A DNA stretch of 64,000 bases from Flectobacillus rivi (GCF_030056655.1 NZ_JASHIE010000002.1:310001-374000); one strand, 5' to 3'. Counted from the first letter of the stretch, positions 9,526-19,303 are shown. Notes: generated from the sequence alone by a model not told the origin. Translations and numbers: made by a program.

Positions 9526-10138
9526 AATTTTGAGTCAAGTGATTAAAATGAAACGGACAAAAATTATGTATGCCCCCGCATACACATTAAGCAATAGTAC
9601 AAAACCAACGAATATTGAGTGACTTGCATTTTTTATAAAATCCGACGTAATAACGCCTTCGATTATTTAGCAAAGCACCGATATTTTGTTAGTATTTTCT
9701 TGGTATTTATACCAAGTAGGTAGATTATTATATAAAACCTACACTAACTAGCACTATTTCTTATATGCTTATCGATTCAGAAACAAAACGAGTTTCTAAA
9801 GCGAAAGCTTCATACAATCAGCCCGAATTCAGGAAAGAGTATTGAAGTAAACAGAAGCAATAAATTTGAGTCGAATGTCAGCAAAATTACGTACGTATAG
9901 AATTAATGTAGTTCAAGACCACATTACATACTTGTTTTACAACACCTTAAGCAAAGTTACCCTTCTCTAGCGAGCCTTAATTACATAAGCAATCTAAGCT
10001 TTTTAGACCAATGCAAAATCAATTTTTCAGTATAATGATTATACGGACTTGTCCTTGCATTGTTGGCACCTCAATGGGCTAATGTTGATTTTTAATACAG
10101 TTTTTAGGGAAATATAACGAGTGAGTAGTGTGCTATTC
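9526..10138. other. czc upstream region with three regulatory-looking dyads
   Basis: These 613 bp contain no gene I can support. On the minus strand TAACTTTG (plus 9952-9959) fits the Bacteroidota -7 box TAnnTTTG, and TACTATTGC (plus 9591-9599) is a weaker fit. A perfect dyad TGTATGC-CCCC-GCATACA lies at 9567-9584, directly in front of czcC. A second palindrome, CTTGGTAT-TT-ATACCAAG, is at 9699-9716. GTAGGT and ACCTAC arms flank 9717-9747. The dyads are candidate operators or leader hairpins for the metal-efflux operon. Confidence 0.4.
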
Positions 10139-10501
10139 TCAAATTAAATAGACACAATGAAGCATAAATAACTTTTTTGAAAAGGATAAATGAGGTACAA
10201 ACGGAACATCCGAACGTTGTAATGTTTGCATAATAGCACGTTCGATACTTGATAAATCTGAAGTAGAAGTCAGTCCGTGAGAGCGCTCAGAACTTTCATC
10301 TTTTTCTTCTTGGTTATCAAGCAGTACATTATTCTCAACTTCGAAATGACGACCAAATGTTCTTTTTTTACTAAACTTTGTAACACTCTTGCTTACCTTA
10401 GTATAGCTACCTTTTACTTTTCCGTCATGGGCATAGCCACTCATTGCTATTGTCCATAGCACTAGCGGTAATATCCATTTGAATAAACGAAAAGCTTTCA
10501 T
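10139..10501 (-). CDS. Small secreted protein upstream of the czc operon
   Basis: 120 aa from the ATG at 10501; a TTG three codons upstream is in frame but less likely. The N-terminus is a signal peptide (KWILPLVLWTIAMSGYAH). The mature part is basic then acidic (VSKSVTKFSKKRTFGRHFEV, then NQEEKDESSERSH) and ends in a hydrophobic LFMLHCVYLI. I do not recognise the family. It lies on the same strand as czcCBA but 613 bp away. A possible -7 box TATCTTTA (plus 10561-10568) sits upstream. A role in metal binding or sensing is only a guess from position. Confidence 0.5.
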   Translation of the reverse strand: MKAFRLFKWILPLVLWTIAMSGYAHDGKVKGSYTKVSKSVTKFSKKRTFGRHFEVENNVLLDNQEEKDESSERSHGLTSTSDLSSIERAIMQTLQRSDVPFVPHLSFSKKLFMLHCVYLI

Positions 10502-10859
10502 GGTACGCAAAATTGTCTGTTTTTTACTAGCTTTTTAAAGAAGTCTATAGTTGATGGTCGTAAAGATACAGATTAGTTTTGATTATATGTTCTTAAAAAC
10601 TGTTAAATTATTATAGATATTGTTGTACTCTATTGATTTTATTGGAATAAATATTATGGCAATTCTTTCTATGAATAGATAGACTAATTTTGGCACATTA
10701 GTTGTAATTTTAACCTTATTTTTCATTTGACTATCATAAATCAGTTGAATTGTCCGTTGTTTTGATATTCATTCTTAATGAGAGGTTTCATCTAATCGCA
10801 AACATTCGGGAATTACTTACTTCGTTTACAATCAACCCTAATAAATCATACATATTCAC
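10502..10859. promoter_or_regulatory. Divergent promoter region
   Basis: These 358 bp separate the small secreted protein (minus) from the PH-like protein (plus). TATCTTTA on the minus strand (plus 10561-10568) and TAATTTTG on the plus strand (10685-10692) fit the -7 consensus TAnnTTTG; the latter fits exactly. No recognisable -33 TTG at normal spacing was found for either, so the calls are tentative. Confidence 0.35.
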
Positions 10860-11366
10860 ATGGCTAAAAGATTTCAGGTATTAGATTCGTTTTCACACAT
10901 TAGTAACTCAATTAGTGCTCCTATTCATGCCCTAGTATCGGTACAATATCCACAATTGTCAGGTTTGCAAAACTTACGAGATAGTATCAACGGTATTTTC
11001 AAAAAGAAGAGAGCTGTTTACGTAGCACTTTCAGACCAGAAGCTATATCACATTCACACCGTTGGAACATCAGTAACCTCTACCAAAGAAATTCCTTTCG
11101 AACATATCGAATCTATTCATATCGATTCTTCGAGTCAACATCGTGATTTTAATGCTCCCAAAATTACCCTTTCGGTAAAAAAGCAAGGGAAAAAACCTGA
11201 ATCACAGCTACATGAGTTTATTTTATTTCCATCACTATTTTTCCCTAACTTAAAATATTCGGAGAATCACACCGAAATTATGCAGTTTGTGCAAATGCGT
11301 GAACATTTATTGGAGAACTTGAAACAAGTAAAAGAGAAGATTGAATCCAAGGTGGAGAACGTGTAG
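10860..11366 (+). CDS. PH-like small cytoplasmic protein
   Basis: 168 aa, no signal peptide or membrane segment. The centre (residues about 55-115) alternates beta-strand-like stretches: AVYVALSDQKLYHIHTVG, then STKEIPFEHIESIHID, then KITLSVKKQG. This is the pattern of bacterial PH-like (bPH) domains, where a protein readout is followed by a conserved I-P-x-x-x-I-x-S-I turn. The C-terminus is a charged helix (LLENLKQVKEKIESKVE). Function unknown. It stands alone, and a repeat element begins about 10 bp after its stop codon. Confidence 0.6.
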   Translation: MAKRFQVLDSFSHISNSISAPIHALVSVQYPQLSGLQNLRDSINGIFKKKRAVYVALSDQKLYHIHTVGTSVTSTKEIPFEHIESIHIDSSSQHRDFNAPKITLSVKKQGKKPESQLHEFILFPSLFFPNLKYSENHTEIMQFVQMREHLLENLKQVKEKIESKVENV

Positions 11367-11375
11367 TTTTACTTA

Positions 11376-11575
11376 TAAGTATGTTTAAAAATTTATTCTG
11401 TATTTGTTATAAGAACAAAATTTCTGTTCGCCACTCCTTACTTTTCTTGTCTTGACACAAGAAAAGTAACAAAAGAAAGTCAAGAAATCCTAAACTCGCC
11501 TACGGCTTAAACAACAGGATTTCAGTAAAGTCGATACAAACTTTTTCATTTTTATGGCAATATGCTTACAGATAT
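11376..11575 (+). repeat. MITE-like element, copy A
   Basis: About 200 bp. The left end AAGTATGTTTAAAAATTTATT matches the terminal inverted repeat of the other copies; the right end (CATTTTTATGGCAATATGC) has diverged. The core contains the perfect hairpin TTACTTTTCTTGT-CTTGAC-ACAAGAAAAGTAA. It is followed by a second inverted pair around AGAAATCCT and AACAGGATTTC. It lacks the 15-bp GC-rich insert seen in copies C and D. It has no coding capacity. Confidence 0.75.
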
Positions 11576-11616
11576 AAACATGATTCATCCCTAACTGAGT
11601 TATTATTTTTTAATTT

Positions 11617-11642
11617 GTAGAGACGCAATGCTTTGCGTCTAA
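11617..11642. repeat. GAGACGCAATG hairpin repeat
   Basis: GTAGAGACGCAATG-CTTTGCGTCTAA: GACGCAA pairs with TTGCGTC. The same sequence recurs at 59118-59143, inverted with changes at 59225-59250, and as a variant at 55441-55465. It stands next to a terminator, as at 59 kb. Confidence 0.6.
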
Positions 11643-11668
11643 AGCAGAGTCAATCATAGCATAATACT

Positions 11669-11712
11669 ATCAAAAAAGCGGTCGAAAATCAATTTCCAAC
11701 CGCTTTTTTGAT
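11669..11712. terminator. Bidirectional terminator
   Basis: ATCAAAAAAGCGGT and its complement ACCGCTTTTTTGAT enclose a 16-nt loop. A-tract and T-tract on both sides allow termination in both directions. It serves the deoR gene (minus, stop at 11741) and possibly transcripts from 10860. Confidence 0.8.
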
Positions 11713-11740
11713 GAATAGCTGGAGAATATTACTTCTTTTC

Positions 11741-12499
11741 TTACAAAAGGGTTGCTCCTTTATTTTGATAAGGTCCTAATTTGGCATCGTTGGGGTCTAG
11801 GTCGGTCACCAAGTAGTTGATTTCTGATAAATCTGCAATTTTCATCTTCATGACCGAATCTAATTTTTCAGCAATAGATAACACTGCCACTTTTTTAGAG
11901 GCCTTAATCATCGCCTTTTTTACCAATACCGTTTCCCAGTCTGAATCTGTAAATCCACCTTGTGTATCAATAGCGTTACTTCCCATAATACATAAATCTG
12001 CACGCATTTCGGATAAACGCTGATGTACCTCACCTCCTACTGCCATCTGACTATAACGTGATAATTGACCACCCACCATAATAATGTCAACATTAGGTTT
12101 ATCCAACAACTCTACTGCAGTCAAAGGATTCACGGTCATAAATGTGATACGAAGCGTATCAGGAATGAGCTTGACCAACTCCCTAATGGTAGTTCCTCCG
12201 CCTACGAGCACCAACATACCTTCTTTCAACAACCCCAATGCTTTTCTAGCAATCTCTTGTTTGGAGTTGTGTGCATAGGTTTCTTTTACTTGAGAAGAAT
12301 AATGATAGGCTTTTGACATTGCACCTCCTCTAATTTTTATAATCTCTCCCTCCTCGGCCAACTCATTCAAATCTCTCCGAATGGTATCTTCCGAAACATT
12401 TAATACATCCACTAGCTCTGCGAATGTTACACGGGTATGAACATTGATTTCCTTCAGTATTAAATCTTTTCGTTCTTTTTTGAGGAGGTTAACTGACAT
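11741..12499 (-). CDS. DeoR/GlpR-family transcriptional regulator
   Basis: 252 aa from the ATG at 12499 (a TTG at 12505 is also in frame). The N-terminal HTH of the DeoR type is complete: KERKDLILKEINVHTRVTF, then ELVDVLNVSEDTIRRDLNEL and KIRGGAM. Residues about 75-235 form the DeoR sensor domain with LVGGGTTIRELVKLIP and the IMGSNAIDTQGGFTD loop, which in relatives binds a phosphorylated sugar. It is divergent from susC at 12747, with 247 bp between the two starts, so it probably controls the 12.7-30.8 kb block. Its own -7 box TATATTTG (plus 12529-12536) puts the transcript start about 25 bp before the ATG. Confidence 0.92.
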   Translation of the reverse strand: MSVNLLKKERKDLILKEINVHTRVTFAELVDVLNVSEDTIRRDLNELAEEGEIIKIRGGAMSKAYHYSSQVKETYAHNSKQEIARKALGLLKEGMLVLVGGGTTIRELVKLIPDTLRITFMTVNPLTAVELLDKPNVDIIMVGGQLSRYSQMAVGGEVHQRLSEMRADLCIMGSNAIDTQGGFTDSDWETVLVKKAMIKASKKVAVLSIAEKLDSVMKMKIADLSEINYLVTDLDPNDAKLGPYQNKGATLL

Positions 12500-12746
12500 A
12501 TTCAAGGAAGGTTGTTGGTTATGGTTTGCAAATATAGCAAAAAGACCAAGTTTCTATATCCTTATTAGAAGTGGTAAAGTATTCAAAATTTGCAATAATT
12601 GAGAATAAATACTCAGTATTTGAAAAATTTGCAGAATTTAATTGCAACAAATGCAGGTTTATTTAAAATTTATGTTAAGTTTGTAAACAAATAGCGCAAT
12701 AAAACTTGCAAATTTTGCAAAACCCAAATCTCCAACTAAACAAGCT
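12500..12746. promoter_or_regulatory. deoR-susC divergent promoter with operator-like palindromes
   Basis: On the minus strand a -7 box TATATTTG (12529-12536) serves deoR. On the plus strand TAAGTTTG (12676-12683) serves susC. Between and after them are a perfect palindrome AAATACT-C-AGTATTT (12607-12621), AAAATTTGCAA (12585-12595), AAAAATTTGCAG (12623-12634), and a palindrome TTGCAAA-T-TTTGCAA (12706-12720). The last lies just downstream of the predicted susC start point, where a repressor would block. Some TTTGC hits could simply be promoter boxes. Confidence 0.5.
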
Positions 12747-15700
12747 ATGATGAAAACTCGACTATTACCTCGCTCACAAAGGTTGCTGTGGCTATCTGTG
12801 CTAGGAAGTATGACCTTTCAAGGTTACGCAACCGAGCTTGCAGAGCTCCGTCTGGCTCATAAGAGCAATATTACTTTCAACGTACTTGGCACAGTTCCAG
12901 TGTCTGGTGTGATTACCTCTGCCAAAGATGGCAGCCCAATTATTGGAGCCTCTGTTTTTGTAAAAGGAAATCCCAAAATTGGTACTTCGACAGATGCTTC
13001 AGGAAAATTCAAATTGGGAATTCCTGATAACATTACAAGTATTACGTTGGTCGTATCGATGGTTGGATACGAACCGCAAACAGTAGAACTTTCGGCTAAT
13101 CAAACTGCTGTATCAGTTACTTTAAAAGAAAGTGTACAAAACATCCAAGAAGTAGTAGTAACTGCTTTGGGTGTGAAAAAAGACAAAAAAGCACTTGCCT
13201 ACTCAGTAACAGAAGTAAGTGGTAGCGAATTTACTCAAGCTCGTGAAACCAACTTAGCCAATGCTCTTTCTGGTAAAATTGCTGGGGTAAACGCAACAAG
13301 TTTGGCAACAGGTGCGGGTGGTTCGAGTAGAGTGGTAATTCGTGGTAATGGCTCATTATCAGGCGATAACCAACCTTTGTATGTAATCAATGGTATGCCA
13401 ATTGACAATAGTACACCAGGCGGTAGCCCAACCACAGGTGGTAGTGGTCACAACGTTGACCGTGGTGATGGTATTGGTGGTATCAACCCTGACGATATTG
13501 AAAGTATCTCAGTCTTGAAAGGTGGTACAGCAGCAGCCTTGTATGGTTCACGTGCTGCCAACGGTGTTATTTTGATTACTACGAAAAAAGGTACAGTCCG
13601 TAAAGGTATTGGTGTAGAATACAATGCTACTGCTACAATCGACGATGTCGTTGACTTTACTGACTGGCAATATATGTACGGTCAAGGAGACGGTGGCGTA
13701 AAACCAACTTCACAAGCGCAAGCCGTAAGCTGGGGGCGTCGTTCGTGGGGTGCCAAAATGGACGGACAGCCTTATATTGCTTTTGACGGAAAAGAACATC
13801 CTTATTCTCCACAACAAAACAATATTAAGAACTTTTACCGTACAGGTTCGACTTTGAGTAATACCATTTCATTTAGTGGTGGTACTGAAGCCTTGAACTT
13901 TAGAGCATCAGTAGCAGACATCAATAACAAGAGTGTATTGCCAAATTCTACCTTCAATCGTAAAGTAGCCAACCTAAGCATTAATGCTAAATTAGGTGAA
14001 CGTATTTCGATGGAGGCTTTGGCACAATATAACTTAGAAAAAGCGCACAACCGTCCGAGTGCTGGTGATGCACCAGGTAACCCTAACTGGGCAAACTACA
14101 TGATTGCCAACACAGTAGATATTCGTTGGATGGATCCAGGCTATGACGCAACGGGTCGCGAAGTTCAATGGAACGAAACTCCTTATGCTTCCAATTCTTA
14201 CTTTGTTGTTAATAAATTTAGAAATGATGATACCAAAAACCGCTTTATTGGTCAGTTTGGTTTGAAGTATGATATTTTGAAAAACCTTTTTGTAAAAGGT
14301 AATATCAGCCGCGACTTCTATAGCTATGACTTTACAGGTATTATCCCAACTGGAACAGTTTATACTACAAACGCAGCAGGTGAATATCAAGGTATCAAAT
14401 CGACAGTTACAGAAAACAACTCTATGTTGACTGTAAACTACAATACCGATTTAGGTCCAGTTCACATGAATGCGATGTTAGGTGGCAACCAACGCTCTTT
14501 CGAACGTTCTGAAATTTATACTAACGGTACACAATTCATTATTCCAAACTTTTACAGCTTTACCAACCTGACTACAGCTACGACTCGTCCAGTAACACAA
14601 CGTTTGGCGACAAACTCGGTATTTGGCTCGTTAGACCTTGATTACAAAGGTGTCTTGTTTTTAAATGCTTCAGCTCGTCAGGATTGGTTCTCTACATTGG
14701 GTATCAAAAACAATACAATTCTTTATCCAGCAGTAGGAACCAGCTTTGTATTATCACAAGCTACAGAAATGCCGTCTTTTGTCAACTATGCTAAATTGAG
14801 AGCTTCTTGGGCTCAAGTAGGTGGTGGTGTACCAGACCCATATACCTTGAATCAAAGCTATAGTATGGTAACAAGTAGCGGACAGCCATTGCAACAAATC
14901 ACAATGACTAATGGCGAGTATCTTCTTAACAACCCAAGTTTAAAGCCATTTACCTCAACCACTTGGGAAGCAGGTCTTGATACCAAATTATTCAATAATC
15001 GCTTAGGAGTAGATTTGACTTATTACTTGCGTCGTACTACTAATGATATTGTAAAAACTGCTATTTCAGGAACAAGTGGTTATCAAAATACCTACGTTAA
15101 CGTTGGACAAGTAGACAACTCAGGTATCGAATTATTGTTGACGGGTTCTTTGGTAAAAACCAAAAACTTTAGTTGGAATGCAAGCTTCAACATGGCTTAT
15201 AACCAAAACAAAGTAGTTCAATTGACTGAAGGTGTAAATACGATTCAATTAGCTACTTCGGTAGGTTCTTGGGCTTATGTCAATACAGATGCAGGTCGTC
15301 CTTATGGTATCATCAAAGGTTATACGATGGTTACTGACTCAAAAGGAAATATCGTTTATGATACTTCTACAGGTTATCCAGTAAAAGGCCCAATCAAAGA
15401 AATTGGACAAGGTGTAGCGCCGTTGACAACAGGTTTGAGCAACTCGTTTACCTACAAAAATTGGAACTTTGATATCTTGTTAGATGGCAAATTCGGCAAC
15501 GATGTATTCTCGGTAATGAACGTGTACGCAACTCGTTTCGGCTTACAAAAAAGTACTTTAGCAGGTCGTGACAATGGCTTAGTTTTGAACGGTGTAACTG
15601 CCAACGGCGATTCTTACACTCGTACAGTACCAGTATCTCAGTTGCGTCTTTACTATGACAACTTGAAAAACTACTCAGACCTATTTGTGTATGATGGAAG

Positions 15701-15938
15701 CTTTATCAAGTTACGTCAAATCGTTTTGGGCTACAAAATTCCAGCGAAATACCTAAGCTTTGCTAAGATTCAGTCGGCATCTATCTCTTTTGTGGCACGT
15801 AACTTATTTGTGTTGTACAAAAAGACAGAAAACTTTGACCCAGAATCAAGTTATACCAACAGCAATGCCCAAGGTTTCGAGGCATTTGGTTTGCCAAGAG
15901 CACGTAGCTACGGTATCAACTTAACAGTGAAATTCTAG
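12747..15938 (+). CDS. SusC/RagA-family TonB-dependent outer-membrane transporter
   Basis: 1063 aa. It has an N-terminal export signal (about residues 1-28), then a carboxypeptidase-regulatory-like beta-sandwich (VSGVITSAKDGSPIIGASV to about residue 130). A TonB-box-like segment (VQNIQEVVVTALG) and a plug domain (VVIRGNGSLSGDNQPLYVING, residues about 140-290) follow, then a 22-strand barrel ending in LTVKF. SusC proteins import oligosaccharides or peptides with a SusD lid. It is the first gene of the plus-strand block and is paired with the SusD at 16198. The 259-bp gap to susD is longer than usual. Substrate not known from the sequence. Confidence 0.95.
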   Translation: MMKTRLLPRSQRLLWLSVLGSMTFQGYATELAELRLAHKSNITFNVLGTVPVSGVITSAKDGSPIIGASVFVKGNPKIGTSTDASGKFKLGIPDNITSITLVVSMVGYEPQTVELSANQTAVSVTLKESVQNIQEVVVTALGVKKDKKALAYSVTEVSGSEFTQARETNLANALSGKIAGVNATSLATGAGGSSRVVIRGNGSLSGDNQPLYVINGMPIDNSTPGGSPTTGGSGHNVDRGDGIGGINPDDIESISVLKGGTAAALYGSRAANGVILITTKKGTVRKGIGVEYNATATIDDVVDFTDWQYMYGQGDGGVKPTSQAQAVSWGRRSWGAKMDGQPYIAFDGKEHPYSPQQNNIKNFYRTGSTLSNTISFSGGTEALNFRASVADINNKSVLPNSTFNRKVANLSINAKLGERISMEALAQYNLEKAHNRPSAGDAPGNPNWANYMIANTVDIRWMDPGYDATGREVQWNETPYASNSYFVVNKFRNDDTKNRFIGQFGLKYDILKNLFVKGNISRDFYSYDFTGIIPTGTVYTTNAAGEYQGIKSTVTENNSMLTVNYNTDLGPVHMNAMLGGNQRSFERSEIYTNGTQFIIPNFYSFTNLTTATTRPVTQRLATNSVFGSLDLDYKGVLFLNASARQDWFSTLGIKNNTILYPAVGTSFVLSQATEMPSFVNYAKLRASWAQVGGGVPDPYTLNQSYSMVTSSGQPLQQITMTNGEYLLNNPSLKPFTSTTWEAGLDTKLFNNRLGVDLTYYLRRTTNDIVKTAISGTSGYQNTYVNVGQVDNSGIELLLTGSLVKTKNFSWNASFNMAYNQNKVVQLTEGVNTIQLATSVGSWAYVNTDAGRPYGIIKGYTMVTDSKGNIVYDTSTGYPVKGPIKEIGQGVAPLTTGLSNSFTYKNWNFDILLDGKFGNDVFSVMNVYATRFGLQKSTLAGRDNGLVLNGVTANGDSYTRTVPVSQLRLYYDNLKNYSDLFVYDGSFIKLRQIVLGYKIPAKYLSFAKIQSASISFVARNLFVLYKKTENFDPESSYTNSNAQGFEAFGLPRARSYGINLTVKF

Positions 15939-16197
15939 GATGTGGTGAACTAAGGGAAAAACGGGATGTGTTTTTAGGGGCGAATTTTTTCGCCCACTAA
16001 TTCAGAGAGAGTGCGGAATCAGGAGTTGTGAATATAAATTTTCAATAACCCCAATTATATCATATTCTGTAAGAAAACTCATTTTTGAAATCCCTTTTCC
16101 TTTATTCAGTAAGCCCCAACATGTAGCATTTTCAACATAGGATAAATTCAAAAAATTGTGCTAAAGAGTCAGCTCAATAGCGTATTACCTGAGACTT

Positions 16198-17727
16198 ATG
16201 AAAAAGAGACATACATTTAAAACCCTTCTTTTTATGGCTGGTGTTGCACTTTTCAGTTCGTGCGACAACGGTTTTGAAGAACTCAATATCAACCCCGATA
16301 CTTCTCCCATCATTGTGCCATCTTATATGTTTAGCAAGGCACAATACGATGCACTCAACAATAGCTGTGCTAGTACGTATGAGTTTGCAGCGGGAGGTTC
16401 GATTCAACATTTTTCGACATACAAAGATGTACCAGGTATTGGAGATAAATATTTTTTCTCACAAGGTACTTACCCGTATGACTTCTTCAACAACGCTTAT
16501 CCGTTAGGCGTAAACGAAGTTCAGACAGTTATCAATGCTGTTAAAAACGATCCTGCACAAGTAAACCTTTATGCGATAGCTCGTATTTGGCGTGCTTATA
16601 CTTTCCACCGCATTACGGATTTGTACGGAGATATTCCATACTCTGATGCTGCACAAGGTTATACTGCTTCTAAATTCACTCCAAAATATGACTCTCAACA
16701 AAGTGTCTACTTGGATATGTTGAAAGAATTGGAGCAAGCAGCAACGAGTTTGGATGCAACCAAATCATCATACGCAAGTGCTGACATTGTATATGGTGGA
16801 GATGTGGCAAAATGGAAAAAGTTTGCTTATTCATTAATGCTTCGCTTGTCGATGCGTATGACCAAAGTGGACGCAGCAACGGCAAAAACTTGGGCACAAA
16901 AAGCCATCGCTGGAGGCATCATATTGGATGATAAGGATTTGGCAAAAGTGCAGTATATTGCTAACGGTCAAGACATCAACAAAAACCCTGTTTCATTGGC
17001 TTTACGTGGCAACAACTATGCTGTGGCAGATGGTAACAACAATACCGAAGGTGGTAAGTTTTCAAATACATTTATTTCTTTCTTGAAAACTAACAAAGAC
17101 CCTCGTTTGAGTTCAATTGCAGTTGTTTGGGTAGATAAAAAGCAAGATACTACTGCTACCATACAAAAAGGTATGCAAAACGGTTTGTTACAAAAACCTG
17201 CTGATTTTATTACGTATTCTGAGCCAAATATCAACACCGTGTTGAAACTAGATGCGCCAATGGTTGTAATCAGTAATGCCGAAATGAATTTCTTGATGGC
17301 TGAAGCTATTGTAAGAGGTTGGGCATCTGGCGACGCAGCGAGTTACTACCAAGGTGGTATATCTGCTTCGATGCGTAATATGGCTATCTACGGTGACGCA
17401 GCAGCTATTTCTACTGCAAAAATTAATGCTTATTTGTCGACTCATGCTTTCCCTGCAAGTTTCGATGCGCAAATGGAACAAATTCACTCACAAATGTGGG
17501 TATCTTTATTCCCAGACGAAGTAGAGGTATATTCTAACTGGAGAAGAACTGGTTATCCTAAATTAACGCCAGTGAACATTACAGGTAACTTGACCAATGG
17601 TACGATTCCAAGACGTTTGATTTATCCAATTGTTGAAGAAAACCTCAACGGACCAAACCTCAAAGAAGCAATCTCTCGTCAAGGTGCTAATACGCTTACA
17701 ACTCGTATATGGTGGGATAAAAACTAG
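16198..17727 (+). CDS. SusD/RagB-like surface lipoprotein (SusD-like_2 type)
   Basis: 509 aa. The lipoprotein signal ends in GVALFSSC (Cys at about residue 22). The mature start DNGFEELNINPDTS is typical of the SusD-like_2 branch. TPR-type helices of the SusD fold include IARIWRAYTFHRITDLYGDIPYSD around residue 125. It acts as a ligand-binding lid on the SusC at 12747. A terminator follows within 35 bp, so susCD forms one unit and the permease downstream probably has its own promoter or depends on readthrough. Confidence 0.93.
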   Translation: MKKRHTFKTLLFMAGVALFSSCDNGFEELNINPDTSPIIVPSYMFSKAQYDALNNSCASTYEFAAGGSIQHFSTYKDVPGIGDKYFFSQGTYPYDFFNNAYPLGVNEVQTVINAVKNDPAQVNLYAIARIWRAYTFHRITDLYGDIPYSDAAQGYTASKFTPKYDSQQSVYLDMLKELEQAATSLDATKSSYASADIVYGGDVAKWKKFAYSLMLRLSMRMTKVDAATAKTWAQKAIAGGIILDDKDLAKVQYIANGQDINKNPVSLALRGNNYAVADGNNNTEGGKFSNTFISFLKTNKDPRLSSIAVVWVDKKQDTTATIQKGMQNGLLQKPADFITYSEPNINTVLKLDAPMVVISNAEMNFLMAEAIVRGWASGDAASYYQGGISASMRNMAIYGDAAAISTAKINAYLSTHAFPASFDAQMEQIHSQMWVSLFPDEVEVYSNWRRTGYPKLTPVNITGNLTNGTIPRRLIYPIVEENLNGPNLKEAISRQGANTLTTRIWWDKN

Positions 17728-17748
17728 CCAAGTCGGCGTGTAGAATGA

Positions 17749-17785
17749 AGAGTGAGGAGTTTCAAAAACCTCACTCTTTAATTCA
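17749..17785 (+). terminator. Terminator after susD
   Basis: A 9-bp stem AGAGTGAGG / CCTCACTCT with an 11-nt loop is followed by TTAATTC. The T-run is short, so termination may be partial. Confidence 0.6.
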
Positions 17786-17931
17786 AAAAACCTTATTTAT
17801 CCTTTTTAATACCCCAAAATAAGACGTAAACTTTAGCGTGTGGACAATGTGTAAAAGTGATTTTTTGACTACAGAATAAAACAATTATAAAATTAAATCT
17901 CATCACTTTTAACTCTGCACTCAAAATTCCT

Positions 17932-19245
17932 ATGATTTTATTGCTTGTAATTGCTTGTATTGGACTATTGGTGCTACTGATTACTGTTGCGAAGTTCAAT
18001 CCATTTTTGGCTTTTTTGATTACCTCCTTAGTGGCAGGTATCAGCATGGGAATGCCCCTCGAACTCATCAGCAAGTCTATCCAAAAAGGAATAGGCGACA
18101 TGTTGGGCTCATTAGTTGGGGTAATTGCCTTGGGAGCTATGTTGGGCAAATTGGTGGCTCAAAGTGGCGCTGCACAACGTATTGCCTCAGTCATGATGGG
18201 ACTTTTTGGCGAAAAATACATTCAATGGGGCTTAGTTTGTACAGGTTTTATTATCGGAATACCCCTATTTTATAATGTAGGTTTTGTGTTGATGATTCCT
18301 TTGATTTTTTCGGTGGTGTATCAATACAAATTACCTGCTGTGTATATTGGCTTACCCATGCTGGCATCTTTGTCGGTGGCACATGGTTTCTTACCTCCTC
18401 ACCCCTCGCCTGCTGCATTGGTAGCGCAGTTTCATGCAGACATGGGGCAAACTTTACTGTACGGAATCATTATTGCGATTCCGACAATTATTATTGCTGG
18501 CCCGCTTTACTCTCTAACCCTAAAAAATATTTCCTCAAGTCCCAACTTGAGTTTTGCGACTACTTCCGAACCCAATCAAATTTTACCTAGTACCTTTCTG
18601 AGCTTTTTTACAGCCTTATTTCCTGTTTTTATGATGGCAGGAACCACTATTCTCACAAGTATTTTGCCAAGTGATTCGCCCTTGATACCAGTTTGTAAAC
18701 TGATTGGTGATCCTGCCATGGTTATGCTATTGGCAGTTTTGGTAGCAACCGCTACTTTGGGAGGGCTGACAAGTCAGGCGCTTTCCAAAACGATGAATAC
18801 TTATTCTGAAGCTGTAAAAGATGTAGCAATGGTGCTCTTAATCATTGCTGGAGCAGGAGCGCTCAAACAAGTTTTTATGGAAAGTGGAGTAAGTGATACC
18901 ATGGCTTCTCTGCTCAAAAATGTCAGTATTCACCCTTTGATTCTTGGCTGGTTGATTTCCGCTTTTATTCGTGTATGCCTAGGCTCGGCTACGGTAGCGG
19001 GCTTAACTACCGCTGGAATTATGGCGCCCATGATAGAGACGCTACAGGTAGACCCTAACTTAATGGTATTATCCATTGGTGTAGGCAGTTTAATGTTTTC
19101 GCATGTAAATGACCCTGGTTTTTGGATGTTCAAAGAATATTTTAACCTTAGTATAAAAGATACCATCCGCTCTTGGTCAATGATGGAAACCCTTGTCGCA
19201 GTTGTAGGTCTGATAGGTGTACTCATCATCAATTCCTTTTTATAG
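17932..19245 (+). CDS. GntP-family permease (gluconate or D-serine type)
   Basis: 437 aa, strongly hydrophobic, 12-14 predicted TM helices. The GntP/DsdX family signatures are visible: PFLAFLITSLVAG, GIGDMLGSLVGVIALGAMLG, LPPHPSPAALV, RVCLGSATVAGLTTAG and SHVNDPGFWMFKEYF. Family members are proton symporters for gluconate, fructuronate or D-serine (DsdX). The neighbours downstream handle D-amino acids and dipeptides (RidA, a D-serine-dehydratase-like enzyme, M19 dipeptidase), so D-serine or a related D-amino acid is the better guess here than gluconate. That substrate is inference. Confidence 0.9.
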   Translation: MILLLVIACIGLLVLLITVAKFNPFLAFLITSLVAGISMGMPLELISKSIQKGIGDMLGSLVGVIALGAMLGKLVAQSGAAQRIASVMMGLFGEKYIQWGLVCTGFIIGIPLFYNVGFVLMIPLIFSVVYQYKLPAVYIGLPMLASLSVAHGFLPPHPSPAALVAQFHADMGQTLLYGIIIAIPTIIIAGPLYSLTLKNISSSPNLSFATTSEPNQILPSTFLSFFTALFPVFMMAGTTILTSILPSDSPLIPVCKLIGDPAMVMLLAVLVATATLGGLTSQALSKTMNTYSEAVKDVAMVLLIIAGAGALKQVFMESGVSDTMASLLKNVSIHPLILGWLISAFIRVCLGSATVAGLTTAGIMAPMIETLQVDPNLMVLSIGVGSLMFSHVNDPGFWMFKEYFNLSIKDTIRSWSMMETLVAVVGLIGVLIINSFL

Positions 19246-19253
19246 GCTTTTCC

Positions 19254-19303
19254 TAGTTTGAGACTTAGTCTCGGACTAGTGTTTGTTTTAGTTTATAAAC
19301 TGT
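19254..19303 (-). repeat. AGTTTATAAACT / GTCC-AGACT dispersed repeat (inverted copy)
   Basis: Read on the minus strand this is CAGTTTATAAACT, then AGTCCGAGACTAAG, then TCTCAAACTAG. It matches 574-622 over both blocks. It contains the palindromes AGTTTATAAACT and GAGACT-T-AGTCTC. It lies between the permease and the fucosidase gene. Confidence 0.5.

Noticed and set aside
9526..10138. Possible tRNA or small gene in the long czc upstream gap
   Set aside because: No cloverleaf-like sequence, T-loop motif or plausible ORF was found on either strand.
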